The notes under the pieces were generated by a model that was not told the DNA's origin, made no database searches, and worked only from the letters and a program-made list of their open reading frames with translations. The position numbers and the translations under genes are program-made. A DNA stretch of 53,057 nt from Limnohabitans sp. Rim8 (lineage in GTDB: Bacteria; Pseudomonadota; Gammaproteobacteria; Burkholderiales; Burkholderiaceae_C), in contig CAMDKK010000025.1 of the NCBI GenBank assembly GCA_945901045.1, positions 1-53,057 of the forward strand. The letters are read 5' to 3'. Every line of letters starts with the position of its first letter. Position 1 is the stretch's first letter. Below are positions 42,893-52,881 of the stretch, piece after piece.

Positions 42893-43501
42893 ATGCGTCG
42901 CACAGTGGACTATTATTTTGCCCCACAAAGCCCCTGGGCTTACTTGGGACACCAGCGCTTGGCCAATATGCTCAAGGCCACGGGCAGCGCTGTGCGTGTC
43001 ATGCCGGTGGATTTGGGCGGCAAGGTGTTCCCAATCTCCGGCGGTTTGCCCATTGGCCAGCGTGCGCCCCAGCGCCAAGCCTACCGATTGGTGGAGCTCA
43101 AGCGCTTTGGCGAGTTTGTGAAGGTGCCTCTGGTGCTCAAGCCGAAATATTTTCCCGTGGGCGGTGACGACGCCTCACGCTTGATTATCGCTGTGGATTT
43201 GCACCATGGCCCCGATGCCGCCATGGCCATCACGGGGGCCATTTTGTCGGCGGTGTGGGCGCAAGAGCGTAACATTGCCGATGAAAAAGTGCTGGCCACT
43301 TTGATGGATGAACAAGGCCTGAGCGCCAAGTGCTTGGAGCAGGCTTACAGCCAGGCCACGCAAGTGCGTTATGAGCACTACACGCAAGCGGCGATTGATG
43401 CGGGCGTGTTTGGCGCACCCAGCTATGTGATCGATGGGGAGTTATTCTGGGGCCAGGATCGACTTGATTTTGTCGAGCGTGCCTTGCACGTAAACAACTG
43501 A
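42893..43501 (+). CDS. DsbA-fold isomerase (2-hydroxychromene-2-carboxylate isomerase-like)
   Basis: This 202-residue protein has a thioredoxin-like fold, without CXXC: Ser13 in FAPQSPWAYLG replaces the catalytic cysteine. The C-terminal DAGVFGAPSYVIDGELFWGQ and DRLDFVERAL segments are typical of glutathione-dependent HCCA isomerases of aromatic degradation, though many homologues have no known substrate. The ATG at 42893 has AGGAGA. A dienelactone hydrolase gene follows 28 bp later, which fits an aromatic-breakdown role. Confidence 0.85.
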   Translation: MRRTVDYYFAPQSPWAYLGHQRLANMLKATGSAVRVMPVDLGGKVFPISGGLPIGQRAPQRQAYRLVELKRFGEFVKVPLVLKPKYFPVGGDDASRLIIAVDLHHGPDAAMAITGAILSAVWAQERNIADEKVLATLMDEQGLSAKCLEQAYSQATQVRYEHYTQAAIDAGVFGAPSYVIDGELFWGQDRLDFVERALHVNN

Positions 43502-43529
43502 TTTTTCATTCAACCAAAGGAATCAAAAA

Positions 43530-44219
43530 ATGGGTCATTTTATTCAATTGAGTGCGGCAGATGGCAAATCCATACCCGCGTATGTGGCGCACCCCACGGG
43601 CGCTGTCAAAGGCGCTGTGGTGGTCATCCAGGAAATTTTTGGGGTCAACTCGCACATCCGTAACGTGGTCGATGGCTATGCACAGTCGGGTTACCTGGCC
43701 ATCGCACCTGCGGCTTTTGAGCGGGTCAAATCGGGCGTGGAGTTGGGCTACGCCGAGGCTGACATGGGAGAAGGGTTTGGCCACAAGACAGCCGTAGAGG
43801 CTTTGCCCGCGCCGGGAGTGTTGCAAGACATTCAAGCCGCAATCGATTACGCAGCCAAATCCAGTGGTCACAAGGTGGGCATAGTTGGTTATTGCTGGGG
43901 CGGTTTGCTAACTTGGCGTGCCGCGTGCATGCTCTCAGGTTTGTCTGCGGCTGCGCCTTATTATGGTGGCGGAATGACCACAGACGCCGAGATCGCGCGT
44001 CTGCCCCAAGTGCCGGTCATGGCGCATTTTTCGAACCAAGACAAATACATTCCCATGCCTTCGGTGGAGGCTTTTGGCAAGGCGCACCCACATGTTCAGG
44101 TCTTTGTCTACGATGCGCACCACGGTTTTAACTGTGACCAGCGCGGTTCTTGGGATGCGCCTTCAGCTGCATTGGCGCAGGAGCGTACCTTGGCGTTTTT
44201 TGCCCAGCACCTGGCCTGA
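43530..44219 (+). CDS. Dienelactone hydrolase family protein
   Basis: This 229-residue alpha/beta hydrolase carries the classic DLH residues: Glu35 (VIQEIFGVN), the nucleophile Cys122 (GIVGYCWGGLL), Asp171 (SNQDKYIP) and His198 (DAHHGFNCD). DLH opens dienelactone in chlorocatechol degradation; close homologues without that pathway are common. The ribosome site AAAGGAATC is upstream. It follows the HCCA-isomerase-like gene and converges on hemB. Confidence 0.9.
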   Translation: MGHFIQLSAADGKSIPAYVAHPTGAVKGAVVVIQEIFGVNSHIRNVVDGYAQSGYLAIAPAAFERVKSGVELGYAEADMGEGFGHKTAVEALPAPGVLQDIQAAIDYAAKSSGHKVGIVGYCWGGLLTWRAACMLSGLSAAAPYYGGGMTTDAEIARLPQVPVMAHFSNQDKYIPMPSVEAFGKAHPHVQVFVYDAHHGFNCDQRGSWDAPSAALAQERTLAFFAQHLA

Positions 44220-44251
44220 CTCAGGCCGCAGAGCTGACTTGAACCGTGCCT

Positions 44252-45282
<1,031 letters not shown>

Positions 45283-45387
45283 TCAATTTGATATTCGAGC
45301 CCTTTTGAGTTGAATTATGCTCGCCAACGAGTCGCCCTTGGCCGTGTCTTTTTTATCAAATAATTGGCAAATAAATTAATTTATTAC

Positions 45388-45416
45388 TTGAAATCATTTT
45401 TGTTATTTGTTAAATT
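45388..45416 (+). promoter_or_regulatory. Sigma-70 promoter of the candidate small RNA
   Basis: TTGAAA (45388-45393), 17 bases, TAAATT (45411-45416) in an AT-rich context. Predicted start about 45424. It lies just before a structured GC-rich stretch that ends in a terminator. Confidence 0.75.
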
Positions 45417-45423
45417 GAGAGTG

Positions 45424-45525
45424 GGCGGTTGTTAACCGTTCCCCGCTTTACCTCCCTGAGCGGGGCCTTGATGTGTCACAACAAAGAGGCTTGCAACCCT
45501 CGGCCCATGGTCGAGGGTTTTTTTT
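45424..45525 (+). ncRNA. Candidate small RNA with a C-rich anti-Shine-Dalgarno loop
   Basis: From the predicted start the roughly 100-nt transcript holds a 5-bp stem CGGTT-GTT-AACCG, then a hairpin CCCCGC/GCGGGG whose 13-nt loop reads TTTACCTCCCTGA. That loop carries CCTCCC, complementary to ribosome binding sites. A terminator closes it. The design resembles, from memory, the betaproteobacterial toxic small RNA family described in Burkholderia; this cannot be verified here. No reading frame inside has a ribosome site. Targets and condition of expression are unknown. Confidence 0.75.
45495..45525 (+). terminator. Rho-independent terminator of the small RNA
   Basis: Stem AACCCTCG/CGAGGGTT (45495-45502 and 45512-45519) with a 9-nt loop, followed by six T. 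It ends about 50 bp before the hemJ start. Confidence 0.9.
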
Positions 45526-45574
45526 AGAGCCGCCGCTACTTTGCATCACAAGGGAGGAGGGCTACACTGGCAAC

Positions 45575-46003
45575 ATGCTCTGGATAAAAGCTTTTCACAT
45601 CGTCATGGTGGCCAGTTGGTTTGCCGGTCTTTTTTATTTGCCGCGGATCTTTGTCAATTTGGCCATGGTGCCGCAAGACTCTGTCGCCGAATTTGACCGC
45701 TTACTTTTAATGGCACGGAAATTACTTCGATTCACCACCTTGCTGGCGGTTCCCGCTTTGGCCTTGGGTTTGGTGCTGTGGTTGTATTACGGCATTGGCT
45801 TGGGCGCAGACAATGGCTGGATGCATGCCAAATTGGGTTTGGTTGCCTTGACCATGGCCTATCACTGGCAATGCGCTGTGCTGTTGCGCCAGTTTGCGGG
45901 CCAAACCAATACCCGCAGCCATGTTTGGTACCGTTGGTTCAATGAGACGCCGGTGATGTTGATGTTGATCATCGTGGTGCTGGTGGTCGTGAAGCCCTTT
46001 TGA
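45575..46003 (+). CDS. hemJ: Protoporphyrinogen IX oxidase HemJ
   Basis: This 142-residue four-helix membrane protein closely follows HemJ: MLWIKAFHIVMVASWFAGLF with the conserved His, the MHAKLGLVALTMAYH segment, and the ending YRWFNETPVMLMLIIVVLVV. HemJ oxidises protoporphyrinogen in many proteobacteria lacking HemG/HemY. The only in-frame start near the N-terminus is the ATG at 45575, with GGAGGAGG about 13 nt upstream, rather far. It is divergent from hemB, a second heme gene, which strengthens the call. The broader label CopD-family/UPF0093 is less specific. Confidence 0.87.
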   Translation: MLWIKAFHIVMVASWFAGLFYLPRIFVNLAMVPQDSVAEFDRLLLMARKLLRFTTLLAVPALALGLVLWLYYGIGLGADNGWMHAKLGLVALTMAYHWQCAVLLRQFAGQTNTRSHVWYRWFNETPVMLMLIIVVLVVVKPF

Positions 46004-46012
46004 AGGCGGCGA

Positions 46013-47110
46013 ATGCAAAAAACATCCGCCTGGCCGTTAGCGTGGGTCTATGCCGCGCTGGTTGTTTATGCCAGTCTTTATCCCTTTGATGGTTGGCGTG
46101 TTCAGGGCATAGCACCCTGGGTTTTTTTGTGGGCCCCTTGGCCTCAGTATTGGACAATATTTGACGTCATTTCTAATGTGTTGGGCTATGCCCCATTGGG
46201 TTTCTTTTTCACTTTGTCCTTTCGCAGAACAAGGCCCACGCTGCCGGCCTTGACGGTTGCGACGCTCATGGCCGCTTCGCTGTCTTGGATGATGGAGTCG
46301 CTGCAATTCTTTCTGCCCTTAAGGGTGCCTTCCAACGTGGACTGGCTGCTCAATGTGGCGGGCGCTTGGCTTGGCGGTGCGGTTGCCATTGTTTTGAATT
46401 GGGCGGGCGTATTGGCGCGCTGGAGTCGATTTCGGGCCAAATGGTTCATTGCAGATGCACGGGGAGCATTGGTGTTGCTGGCGTTGTGGCCTGTGGGTTT
46501 GTTGTTTCCTGCACCCGTGGCTTTCGGTTTGGGACAAGTCTACGAGCGCTTAGAAGAGGCCGCAGCGGGCTGGTTGCAGGGCACGCCCTGGTTAGAGTGG
46601 CTGCCTTTGAGGGAGGTCGAGTTGCAGCCGATGTTGCAAGGTGCCGAAGTGTTGTGCGTTCTTTTGGGTCTGCTTTTGCCGTGTCTGCTGGCTTTCAGTG
46701 TGGTCCAGACCCTCCAGCAGCGGTGGGTCGCCCTGCTGGTTTTCTTGACGATGGGGCTTTTTGCCAGCGTTTTGTCGGCTGCGCTCACCTATGGACCCGT
46801 GCATGCGTGGGATTGGACAAGCAGCGAGGTCCGTGCGGGCCTGGTGGGCGCTATTTTCACCTCGGCCGCTGCGGTATTTTTGAGCCGAAGAGCCTGTCTG
46901 GTGATTGCCTTGGTGTGCCTGGTTCTGCAACTGGCGCTATTGAACACTGCTGCTACGGACGCTTATTTTGCTGTGACTTTGCAAACTTGGGAGCAAGGCC
47001 GATTCATTCGTTTTCATGGCTTGATTCAGTGGATTGGTTGGCTCTGGCCCTACGTTGCATTGTCGTATTTGATGCAACGCTTGTCGACTTTATCCCCACG
47101 TGATATTTGA
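46013..47110 (+). CDS. VanZ-family membrane protein with extended C-terminus
   Basis: This is a 365-residue protein. The N-terminal part (about 1-130) is VanZ-like: ALVVYASLYPFDGWR, then DVISNVLGYAPLGFFFTLSF and DWLLNVAGAWLGGAVA. The rest adds about six hydrophobic segments unlike the 120-160 residue VanZ proteins. VanZ gives low-level teicoplanin resistance in enterococci, but the role of bacterial homologues is unknown. It lies 9 bp after hemJ and 27 bp before a ferredoxin-like gene, in an apparent operon. Confidence 0.8.
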   Translation: MQKTSAWPLAWVYAALVVYASLYPFDGWRVQGIAPWVFLWAPWPQYWTIFDVISNVLGYAPLGFFFTLSFRRTRPTLPALTVATLMAASLSWMMESLQFFLPLRVPSNVDWLLNVAGAWLGGAVAIVLNWAGVLARWSRFRAKWFIADARGALVLLALWPVGLLFPAPVAFGLGQVYERLEEAAAGWLQGTPWLEWLPLREVELQPMLQGAEVLCVLLGLLLPCLLAFSVVQTLQQRWVALLVFLTMGLFASVLSAALTYGPVHAWDWTSSEVRAGLVGAIFTSAAAVFLSRRACLVIALVCLVLQLALLNTAATDAYFAVTLQTWEQGRFIRFHGLIQWIGWLWPYVALSYLMQRLSTLSPRDI

Positions 47111-47137
47111 ACATGGGCGTGTATCTAAAATACGTCT

Positions 47138-47479
47138 ATGACCTCAAACTCCCCACACTACTATCAGCGGCACATTTTCTTTTGCCTGAATGATCGAAAG
47201 AACGGTGAAAACGCTTGCATTCACCACAATGCCCAGTCGGGCTTTGACCATTGCAAATCGCGCATTAAAGAACTGGGCTTGTCCGGTCCTGGCCAGGTGC
47301 GCGTCAACAAGGCTGGCTGCCTTGACCGCTGCGCCGCGGGACCTGTTGCGGTGGTCTACCCGGAAGGCGTTTGGTACACCTATGTGGACCCATCCGATAT
47401 CGATGAGATTGTTGACAGCCATTTGAAAGACGGGCAAGTGGTTGAGCGTTTGCTTGTACCGGCGCATCTGGGGCGCTGA
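47138..47479 (+). CDS. Thioredoxin-like 2Fe-2S ferredoxin
   Basis: This 113-residue protein has the (2Fe-2S) thioredoxin-like ferredoxin arrangement. Cysteines in RHIFFCLNDRK and NACIHHNAQ are followed by a cluster in NKAGCLDRCAAGPVAVVYPE. It carries electrons in an unknown reaction. The stop overlaps the next gene's start by one base (47479), so it is coupled to the alpha/beta hydrolase. Motif order and length match this small family well. Confidence 0.88.
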   Translation: MTSNSPHYYQRHIFFCLNDRKNGENACIHHNAQSGFDHCKSRIKELGLSGPGQVRVNKAGCLDRCAAGPVAVVYPEGVWYTYVDPSDIDEIVDSHLKDGQVVERLLVPAHLGR

Positions 47480-48117
47480 TGAATGCTTCGACCCAATTAC
47501 TCAGCCTGCAAGGCGAGTCGGGCGTGATTGAGGCTTTGCTGGACAAACCTCTCGAGATTCCTGCCTCGCAAATCCGGGGGACCGCAGTGATTGCTCATCC
47601 TCACCCCTTGTATGGCGGCAGCATGCAAAACAAGGTGGTGCAAACACTGGCCCGGGCCTTTGTGCAATGTGGCTGGCGGGCGGTACGGTTCAATTTCCGT
47701 GGCGTTGGCGCCAGTGACGGGGCCTACGATGATGGCCGCGGAGAGCTGTTGGACATGGTCTCCGTCATTGAGCAAACAGCCCTTCCAGGCCAAGCCTTGG
47801 CTTTGGCTGGGTTTTCTTTTGGCGCTTATGTGACCAGCCATGCACTTGCCCGAACATGGGGCACTCGCACAATAGACAAAGTGGTTCTGGTGGGCGTCGC
47901 CGCTTCCCGTTTTCAGGTGGCAGCGCTTCCTCATGACGCGCATGACGCGACATTGGTCCTGCACGGAGAACAAGACGACACGGTTGAGTTGCTCAGTGTG
48001 ATGGACTGGGCCAGGCCTCAATCTTTGCCGGTGATGGTGATCCCAGGCGTCGAGCACTTCTTTCATGGACAATTGCCCCTTTTGAAATCTTTGGTGATGC
48101 GCCATTTGCGGGCCTGA
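47479..48117 (+). CDS. Alpha/beta hydrolase (dienelactone/KANL3-Tex30-like)
   Basis: This 212-residue hydrolase shows the pattern AVIAHPHPLYGGSMQNKVVQ, GWRAVRFNFRGVGASDGAYDD, nucleophile elbow LAGFSFGAYVTSHA (Ser in GFSFG), and the terminal His in VIPGVEHFFHGQ. It fits the small proteobacterial hydrolases of unknown substrate. It is coupled to the ferredoxin-like gene (TGATG) and followed 21 bp later by the carboxypeptidase gene. Confidence 0.87.
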   Translation: MNASTQLLSLQGESGVIEALLDKPLEIPASQIRGTAVIAHPHPLYGGSMQNKVVQTLARAFVQCGWRAVRFNFRGVGASDGAYDDGRGELLDMVSVIEQTALPGQALALAGFSFGAYVTSHALARTWGTRTIDKVVLVGVAASRFQVAALPHDAHDATLVLHGEQDDTVELLSVMDWARPQSLPVMVIPGVEHFFHGQLPLLKSLVMRHLRA

Positions 48118-48138
48118 TCCCTCCTGTTTGTATTTTTT

Positions 48139-49308
48139 GTGAAATTCCTGATGAAACATGTTTTGAAAACTTGGCTGCTGATTTGCTGGGTCTGCGTGTG
48201 CGCGAATGCTTGGGCCCAAATGCCTCAGCCGCCCGAGGTGGCCGCGAGAGCTTATTTGTTGCTGGATATCACGGCCAATCAAATTTTGGCGGCCAAGGAC
48301 ATCGACATGGCCGTCGAGCCGGCTTCTTTGACCAAGTTGATGTCGGCCTACCTGGTTTTTGATGCCCTTAAGACCCGAAAAATCGATTTGAAACAAAGTT
48401 TTCCTGTCAGCGAGCGCGCATGGAAGATGCCCGGCTCCCGGATGTTCATTGATCCGAAAATGAAGGTGCCGGTCGAAGACTTGGTCAAAGGCATGATCGT
48501 GCAGTCCGGTAATGATGCGACCATGGCCTTGGCAGAAGGCGTTGGCGGCTCGGTTGAGAATTTTGTCGTGATGATGAACGCACAGGCCAAAATCCTGGGC
48601 TTGAAAAACACCGCCTACAAGAACCCCGAAGGACTCACCGAGCCCGGCCACACCACCACAGCCCGAGATTTGAGCATTTTGGCGTCGCGCTTGATGCATG
48701 ACTTCCCGCAATATGTGGGCTTTTACGCCCTAAAGAAGTACCGTTATGAGGGAACCCCTGCGGCCAATGACAGCAACCGCAATCTGTTGTTATTCCGTGA
48801 TCCTACGGTTGACGGCCTGAAAACAGGCCATACCGATGCGGCCGGTTACTGTTTGGTGGCGACTGCCAAGCGCGACTTTCCCAATGTGGGCTCGCGTCGG
48901 TTGATGACGATTGTGCTGGGCACAGCCAATGAAAACGCACGGGCAAACGAATCTCAAAAGCTGCTCAATTGGGGATACACCGCATTTGAGGCGGTCAAAT
49001 TGTTTGACGCTGGGCAGCCAGTGGTGACGCCGGCTGTCTGGAAGGGCCAAAGTTCTGGGCTTAAGCTGGGCCAGCCCTATGCCATCGTGGTGGCTGTTCC
49101 CGCAGGCAGCGCAGCACAACTGAAGACACAAGTGGTACGCCCTGACCCCTTGGTTGCGCCTTTTGCCAAAGGGCAAGCCGTCGGGACGCTGCGAGTTACC
49201 CGTGCCGACCAGCCGATGGTGGATGTGCCGCTCGTGGTTTTGGAGGCCGTAGAGCAGTCCGGGGTTGTAGGCCGCGCTTGGGATGCGGTTCGACTCTGGA
49301 TCAAGTAA
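48139..49308 (+). CDS. dacC: D-alanyl-D-alanine carboxypeptidase (PBP5/6 family)
   Basis: This 389-residue penicillin-binding protein trims pentapeptides of peptidoglycan in the periplasm. The signal peptide ends near ANAWAQ. The active site has SxxK at Ser63-Lys66 (PASLTKLMSAY), SGN at 123-125 (IVQSGNDATMALAEG) and KTG at 228-230 (VDGLKTGHTDAAGY). A PBP5-type C-terminal beta domain and an amphipathic anchor helix (GRAWDAVRLWIK) follow. GTG at 48139 is the start; ATG four codons in is also possible. dacC/dacA naming cannot be settled. Confidence 0.93.
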   Translation: MKFLMKHVLKTWLLICWVCVCANAWAQMPQPPEVAARAYLLLDITANQILAAKDIDMAVEPASLTKLMSAYLVFDALKTRKIDLKQSFPVSERAWKMPGSRMFIDPKMKVPVEDLVKGMIVQSGNDATMALAEGVGGSVENFVVMMNAQAKILGLKNTAYKNPEGLTEPGHTTTARDLSILASRLMHDFPQYVGFYALKKYRYEGTPAANDSNRNLLLFRDPTVDGLKTGHTDAAGYCLVATAKRDFPNVGSRRLMTIVLGTANENARANESQKLLNWGYTAFEAVKLFDAGQPVVTPAVWKGQSSGLKLGQPYAIVVAVPAGSAAQLKTQVVRPDPLVAPFAKGQAVGTLRVTRADQPMVDVPLVVLEAVEQSGVVGRAWDAVRLWIK

Positions 49309-49321
49309 ATTGTCCCCTTAT

Positions 49322-49350
49322 TTGCCCATCAGGGGTAACCGGTATATACT
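49322..49350 (+). promoter_or_regulatory. Promoter of the str operon (rpsL)
   Basis: TTGCCC (49322-49327), 17 bases, TATACT (49345-49350), followed by a GC hairpin (CCCGCATTTGGAGCGGG) in the leader. The predicted start is near 49357, about 65 nt before rpsL. Confidence 0.75.
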
Positions 49351-49422
49351 GAAAAGCTTTCCCGCATTTGGAGCGGGGGAGATTCTTTTGTCAAATCTTA
49401 ACGTTTAGGGACGTTTTAAACA

Positions 49423-49800
49423 ATGCCAACCATCAATCAATTGGTGCGTCAGGGGCGCGAGGTCGAAACGACCAAGTCAAAAAGCCCCGCGATGCAAAAC
49501 TCGCCGCAACGCCGCGGCGTCTGCACCCGCGTCTACACCACGACGCCTAAAAAACCAAACTCTGCGCTGCGTAAAGTGGCCAAAGTTCGCTTGACCAATG
49601 GTTTCGAAGTTATTTCGTACATCGGCGGTGAAGGCCACAACCTGCAAGAACACTCGGTGGTTCTGGTGCGCGGTGGTCGTGTCAAGGATTTGCCAGGTGT
49701 GCGTTACCACATCGTGCGCGGTTCGCTTGATTTGCAAGGCGTGAAAGACCGCAAGCAGTCGCGTTCCAAGTACGGCGCTAAAAAGCCAAAAGCCAAGTAA
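49423..49800 (+). CDS. rpsL: 30S ribosomal protein S12
   Basis: This 125-residue decoding-site protein starts [15 protein letters not shown] and has [17 protein letters not shown] with Lys43, and Lys88-Asp89 ([12 protein letters not shown]). Both Lys residues are the streptomycin-sensitive form. Asp89 is the usual site of methylthiolation. It opens the str operon and is followed by rpsG after 163 bp. Confidence 0.98.
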   Translation: MPTINQLVRQGREVETTKSKSPAMQNSPQRRGVCTRVYTTTPKKPNSALRKVAKVRLTNGFEVISYIGGEGHNLQEHSVVLVRGGRVKDLPGVRYHIVRGSLDLQGVKDRKQSRSKYGAKKPKAK

Positions 49801-49963
49801 GCCCTGTCGGTTTGAATTTTTCGGTGCTGTTTCCCGCGTGGCGCGGTGATTCAGCGAAGTGATCCGAAGCCCGGAATCGTCCAGGTGGGTCGAGTAAGTG
49901 AGTGTTTTGAATAGCGCTCGCGGTGTCTGAAAAGATACCAACTGAAGCAATATGAGGTGAAAT

Positions 49964-50434
49964 ATGCCACGTCGTCGTGAAGTCCCTAAACGTGAAATCC
50001 TGCCGGATCCCAAGTTCGGCAATGTCGAGCTCTCCAAGTTCATGAACGTGATCATGGAAGGCGGCAAAAAAGCTGTTGCCGAGCGCATCATTTACGGTGC
50101 CCTCGAAAACATGGAAAAGAAAACAGGCAAAGACCCTGTGGAACTCTTCTCCATCGCTATCAACAACGTCAAGCCCATGGTGGAAGTCAAATCCCGCCGA
50201 GTGGGTGGTGCGAACTACCAGGTGCCTGTTGAAGTGCGCCCCGTTCGTCGCTTGGCCCTGTCCATGCGCTGGATCAAAGAAGCCGCGCGCAAGCGTGGTG
50301 AGAAGTCCATGGCTCTGCGTTTGGCTAACGAACTGCTCGAAGCCAACGAAGGCCGTGGCGGTGCCATGAAAAAGCGTGACGAAGTTCACCGCATGGCCGA
50401 AGCCAACAAAGCGTTCTCGCACTTCCGCTTCTGA
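49964..50434 (+). CDS. rpsG: 30S ribosomal protein S7
   Basis: This 156-residue protein organises the 3' domain of 16S rRNA. It begins [20 protein letters not shown] and has [20 protein letters not shown] and the [20 protein letters not shown] helix. GAGGTG ends 6 nt upstream of the ATG. Length and sequence are standard. It lies between rpsL and fusA; the 163-bp gap before it holds no gene. Confidence 0.98.
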   Translation: MPRRREVPKREILPDPKFGNVELSKFMNVIMEGGKKAVAERIIYGALENMEKKTGKDPVELFSIAINNVKPMVEVKSRRVGGANYQVPVEVRPVRRLALSMRWIKEAARKRGEKSMALRLANELLEANEGRGGAMKKRDEVHRMAEANKAFSHFRF

Positions 50435-50532
50435 TTCACACGGGCTTCACACAGAGGCCCGATACTGTCAGAAGCTAGCCCGCTGGCCCTTCAAGGGTGG
50501 CGGGCTTCAGCACATCATATTTGGAGAATTTT

Positions 50533-52635
50533 ATGGCTCGCATTACCCCTATCGAGCGCTATCGCAACATCGGTATTTCGGCGCACATTGACGCTGGCAA
50601 GACCACGACGACAGAGCGTATTCTTTTTTACACTGGCGTGAACCACAAAATTGGTGAAGTTCACGACGGCGCTGCCACCATGGACTGGATGGAGCAAGAG
50701 CAAGAGCGCGGCATCACAATCACTTCGGCTGCCACCACCTGCTTCTGGAAAGGCATGGATGGCTCGTTTGAAGACCACCGCATCAACATCATTGACACCC
50801 CTGGCCACGTTGACTTCACGATTGAAGTTGAGCGCTCCATGCGTGTTTTGGATGGTGCTTGCATGGTTTACTGTGCTGTCGGCGGGGTTCAGCCCCAATC
50901 CGAAACCGTGTGGCGTCAAGCCAACAAGTACAAAGTGCCGCGCTTGGCCTTTGTGAACAAGATGGACCGTACCGGTGCCAACTTCTTCAAAGTTGTGGAG
51001 CAGATGAAGTTGCGCCTGAAAGCCAATCCTGTGCCGATCGTGATCCCGATTGGCGCCGAAGAAAACTTCACGGGTGTGGTCGATCTGCGCAAGATGAAAG
51101 CCATCATCTGGGACGAAGCCTCCCAGGGCATGAAGTTCAATTTTGAAGAAATCCCTGCCGAGCTGTTTGAGCTCGCCAAAGAGTGGCGCGAGAAAATGGT
51201 GGAAGCTGCCGCTGAAGCCACTGAAGAGTTGATGAACAAGTACCTTGAAGAGGGTGACTTGACCGAAGAAGAAATCACACACGGTCTGCGTGTGCGCACC
51301 ATCAACAGCGAAATTCAGCCCATGTTGTGCGGGACCGCTTTCAAGAACAAAGGTGTTCAGCGCATGCTGGATGCGGTTCTTGAATTGATGCCTTCTCCTT
51401 TGGACGTGAAAGCCATCAAGGGCTTTGACGAAGACGAAAAGGAAATCACGCGCAAAGCTGACGACAGCGAAAAATTTGCCGCCTTGGCTTTTAAATTGAT
51501 GACCGATCCGTTTGTGGGTCAGTTGACCTTCGTGCGTGTTTATTCTGGCGTTCTGAAAAAGGGCGATACCGTCTACAACGCGGTGCGTGGCAAAAAAGAG
51601 CGTATTGGCCGTATCGTGCAGATGCACGCCAACAACCGCCAAGAAGTAGATGAGATCCGTGCCGGCGACATCGCCGCCTGCGTGGGCTTGAAAGACGTGA
51701 CTACCGGTGAAACCTTGTGCGATCCCAACGCCGTGATCACTTTGGAGCGGATGGTGTTCCCGGATTCCGTGATTCGCCAGGCTGTTGAACCGAAGACCAA
51801 GGCTGACCAAGAAAAAATGGGCATGGCGCTGGCCCGTTTGGCCGCAGAAGATCCTTCTTTCCGTGTGCAAACCGATGAAGAATCTGGTCAGACCATCATT
51901 GGTGGTCAAGGTGAATTGCACTTGGAAATTATCGTCGACCGCATGAGGCGTGAATTCGGTGTGGAAGCCAACGTCGGCAAACCACAAGTGGCTTACCGCG
52001 AAACCATCCGCAAGACCGTCGAAGAAGCCGAAGGCAAATTCGTGCGTCAATCCGGTGGTAAGGGTCAATACGGTCACGTGGTACTCAAAGTTGAACCTCA
52101 AGAACCAGGCAAAGGCTTCGAATTCGTTGACGCCATCAAGGGCGGTGTGGTTCCTCGTGAATACATTCCTGCCGTTGAAAAAGGCGTGATCGAAGCTTTG
52201 AGTCAAGGCGTGTTGGCGGGTTACCCTGTTGTGGACGTCAAAGTAACGCTGCACTTTGGCTCGTACCATGATGTGGACTCGAACGAAATGGCCTTCAAAA
52301 TGGCCGCCATCTTTGGTTTCAAAGACGGTTGCCGTAAAGCCCAGCCCGTGATTCTGGAGCCTATGATGGCTGTGGAAGTCGAGACACCTGAAGACTACGC
52401 CGGTAACGTGATGGGCGATTTGTCTTCACGCCGCGGTATGGTGCAAGGCATGGACGACATGGTCGGTGGCGGTAAAGCCATCAAGGCCGAAGTCCCATTG
52501 TCTGAAATGTTCGGCTATTCGACAACCCTGCGCTCGATGTCGCAAGGCCGTGCCACTTACACGATGGAATTCAAGCATTATGCGGAAGCCCCGCGTAATG
52601 TGGCTGAAGCCATTGTGGCTTCAAGGGCAAAATAA
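50533..52635 (+). CDS. fusA: Elongation factor G
   Basis: This 700-residue translocase GTPase shows G1 [11 protein letters not shown]2 in [12 protein letters not shown]3 DTPGHVD, G4 NKMD, and the domain IV segment [16 protein letters not shown]. The ATG at 50533 has TTGGAGAA at good distance; an upstream in-frame ATG (50497) is not needed. It moves the ribosome along mRNA. No internal stop or break is seen. The downstream gap to tuf carries a duplicated hairpin. Confidence 0.98.
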   Translation: MARITPIERYRNIGISAHIDAGKTTTTERILFYTGVNHKIGEVHDGAATMDWMEQEQERGITITSAATTCFWKGMDGSFEDHRINIIDTPGHVDFTIEVERSMRVLDGACMVYCAVGGVQPQSETVWRQANKYKVPRLAFVNKMDRTGANFFKVVEQMKLRLKANPVPIVIPIGAEENFTGVVDLRKMKAIIWDEASQGMKFNFEEIPAELFELAKEWREKMVEAAAEATEELMNKYLEEGDLTEEEITHGLRVRTINSEIQPMLCGTAFKNKGVQRMLDAVLELMPSPLDVKAIKGFDEDEKEITRKADDSEKFAALAFKLMTDPFVGQLTFVRVYSGVLKKGDTVYNAVRGKKERIGRIVQMHANNRQEVDEIRAGDIAACVGLKDVTTGETLCDPNAVITLERMVFPDSVIRQAVEPKTKADQEKMGMALARLAAEDPSFRVQTDEESGQTIIGGQGELHLEIIVDRMRREFGVEANVGKPQVAYRETIRKTVEEAEGKFVRQSGGKGQYGHVVLKVEPQEPGKGFEFVDAIKGGVVPREYIPAVEKGVIEALSQGVLAGYPVVDVKVTLHFGSYHDVDSNEMAFKMAAIFGFKDGCRKAQPVILEPMMAVEVETPEDYAGNVMGDLSSRRGMVQGMDDMVGGGKAIKAEVPLSEMFGYSTTLRSMSQGRATYTMEFKHYAEAPRNVAEAIVASRAK

Positions 52636-52637
52636 TG

Positions 52638-52671
52638 ACAAGCGTGCCGGACCAAATTCGCCTGCGAATTT
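52638..52671 (+). repeat. Duplicated hairpin unit, copy 1 (fusA-tuf gap)
   Basis: 34-bp unit from ACAAGCGTGCCGGA to CGAATTT, with an inner stem AAATTCGC/GCGAATTT and an outer pairing of GTGCC with GGCAC just beyond. It begins 2 bp after the fusA stop. Confidence 0.8.
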
Positions 52672-52692
52672 TCTCGGGCACCTCTGATTGGA

Positions 52693-52726
52693 ACAAGCGT
52701 GCCGGAGCAAATTTGCCTGCGAATTT
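52693..52726 (+). repeat. Duplicated hairpin unit, copy 2 (fusA-tuf gap)
   Basis: Second copy of the 34-bp unit, 32 of 34 bases identical, 55 bp after the first. The inner stem is AAATTTGC/GCGAATTT (one G-T pair) and the outer pairing is CCGGA/TCCGG. A third small stem CTGGCT/AGCCAG follows near 52740. Confidence 0.8.
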
Positions 52727-52881
52727 GATCCGGAGCCACTGGCTAGAAGCCAGCGATAGTCAGATCTGAAAGTTCAAAACCTGTCTGCGATCAAGTGCCA
52801 CTCTGTGCCCGTGCGGAGTGAATCAGCAATTTGATGCAAACATAAAACCAACACACGGGCATTGTTCTTTGGAGAATTGAA

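Noticed and set aside
47497-48711. 404-codon minus-strand frame over the hydrolase and carboxypeptidase genes
   Set aside because: Antisense to two genes with intact catalytic motifs; no family resemblance.
50515-52269. 584-codon open frame on the minus strand across fusA
   Set aside because: It is fully antisense to a certain EF-G gene, has His/Phe-rich composition typical of reverse frames, and no ribosome site.
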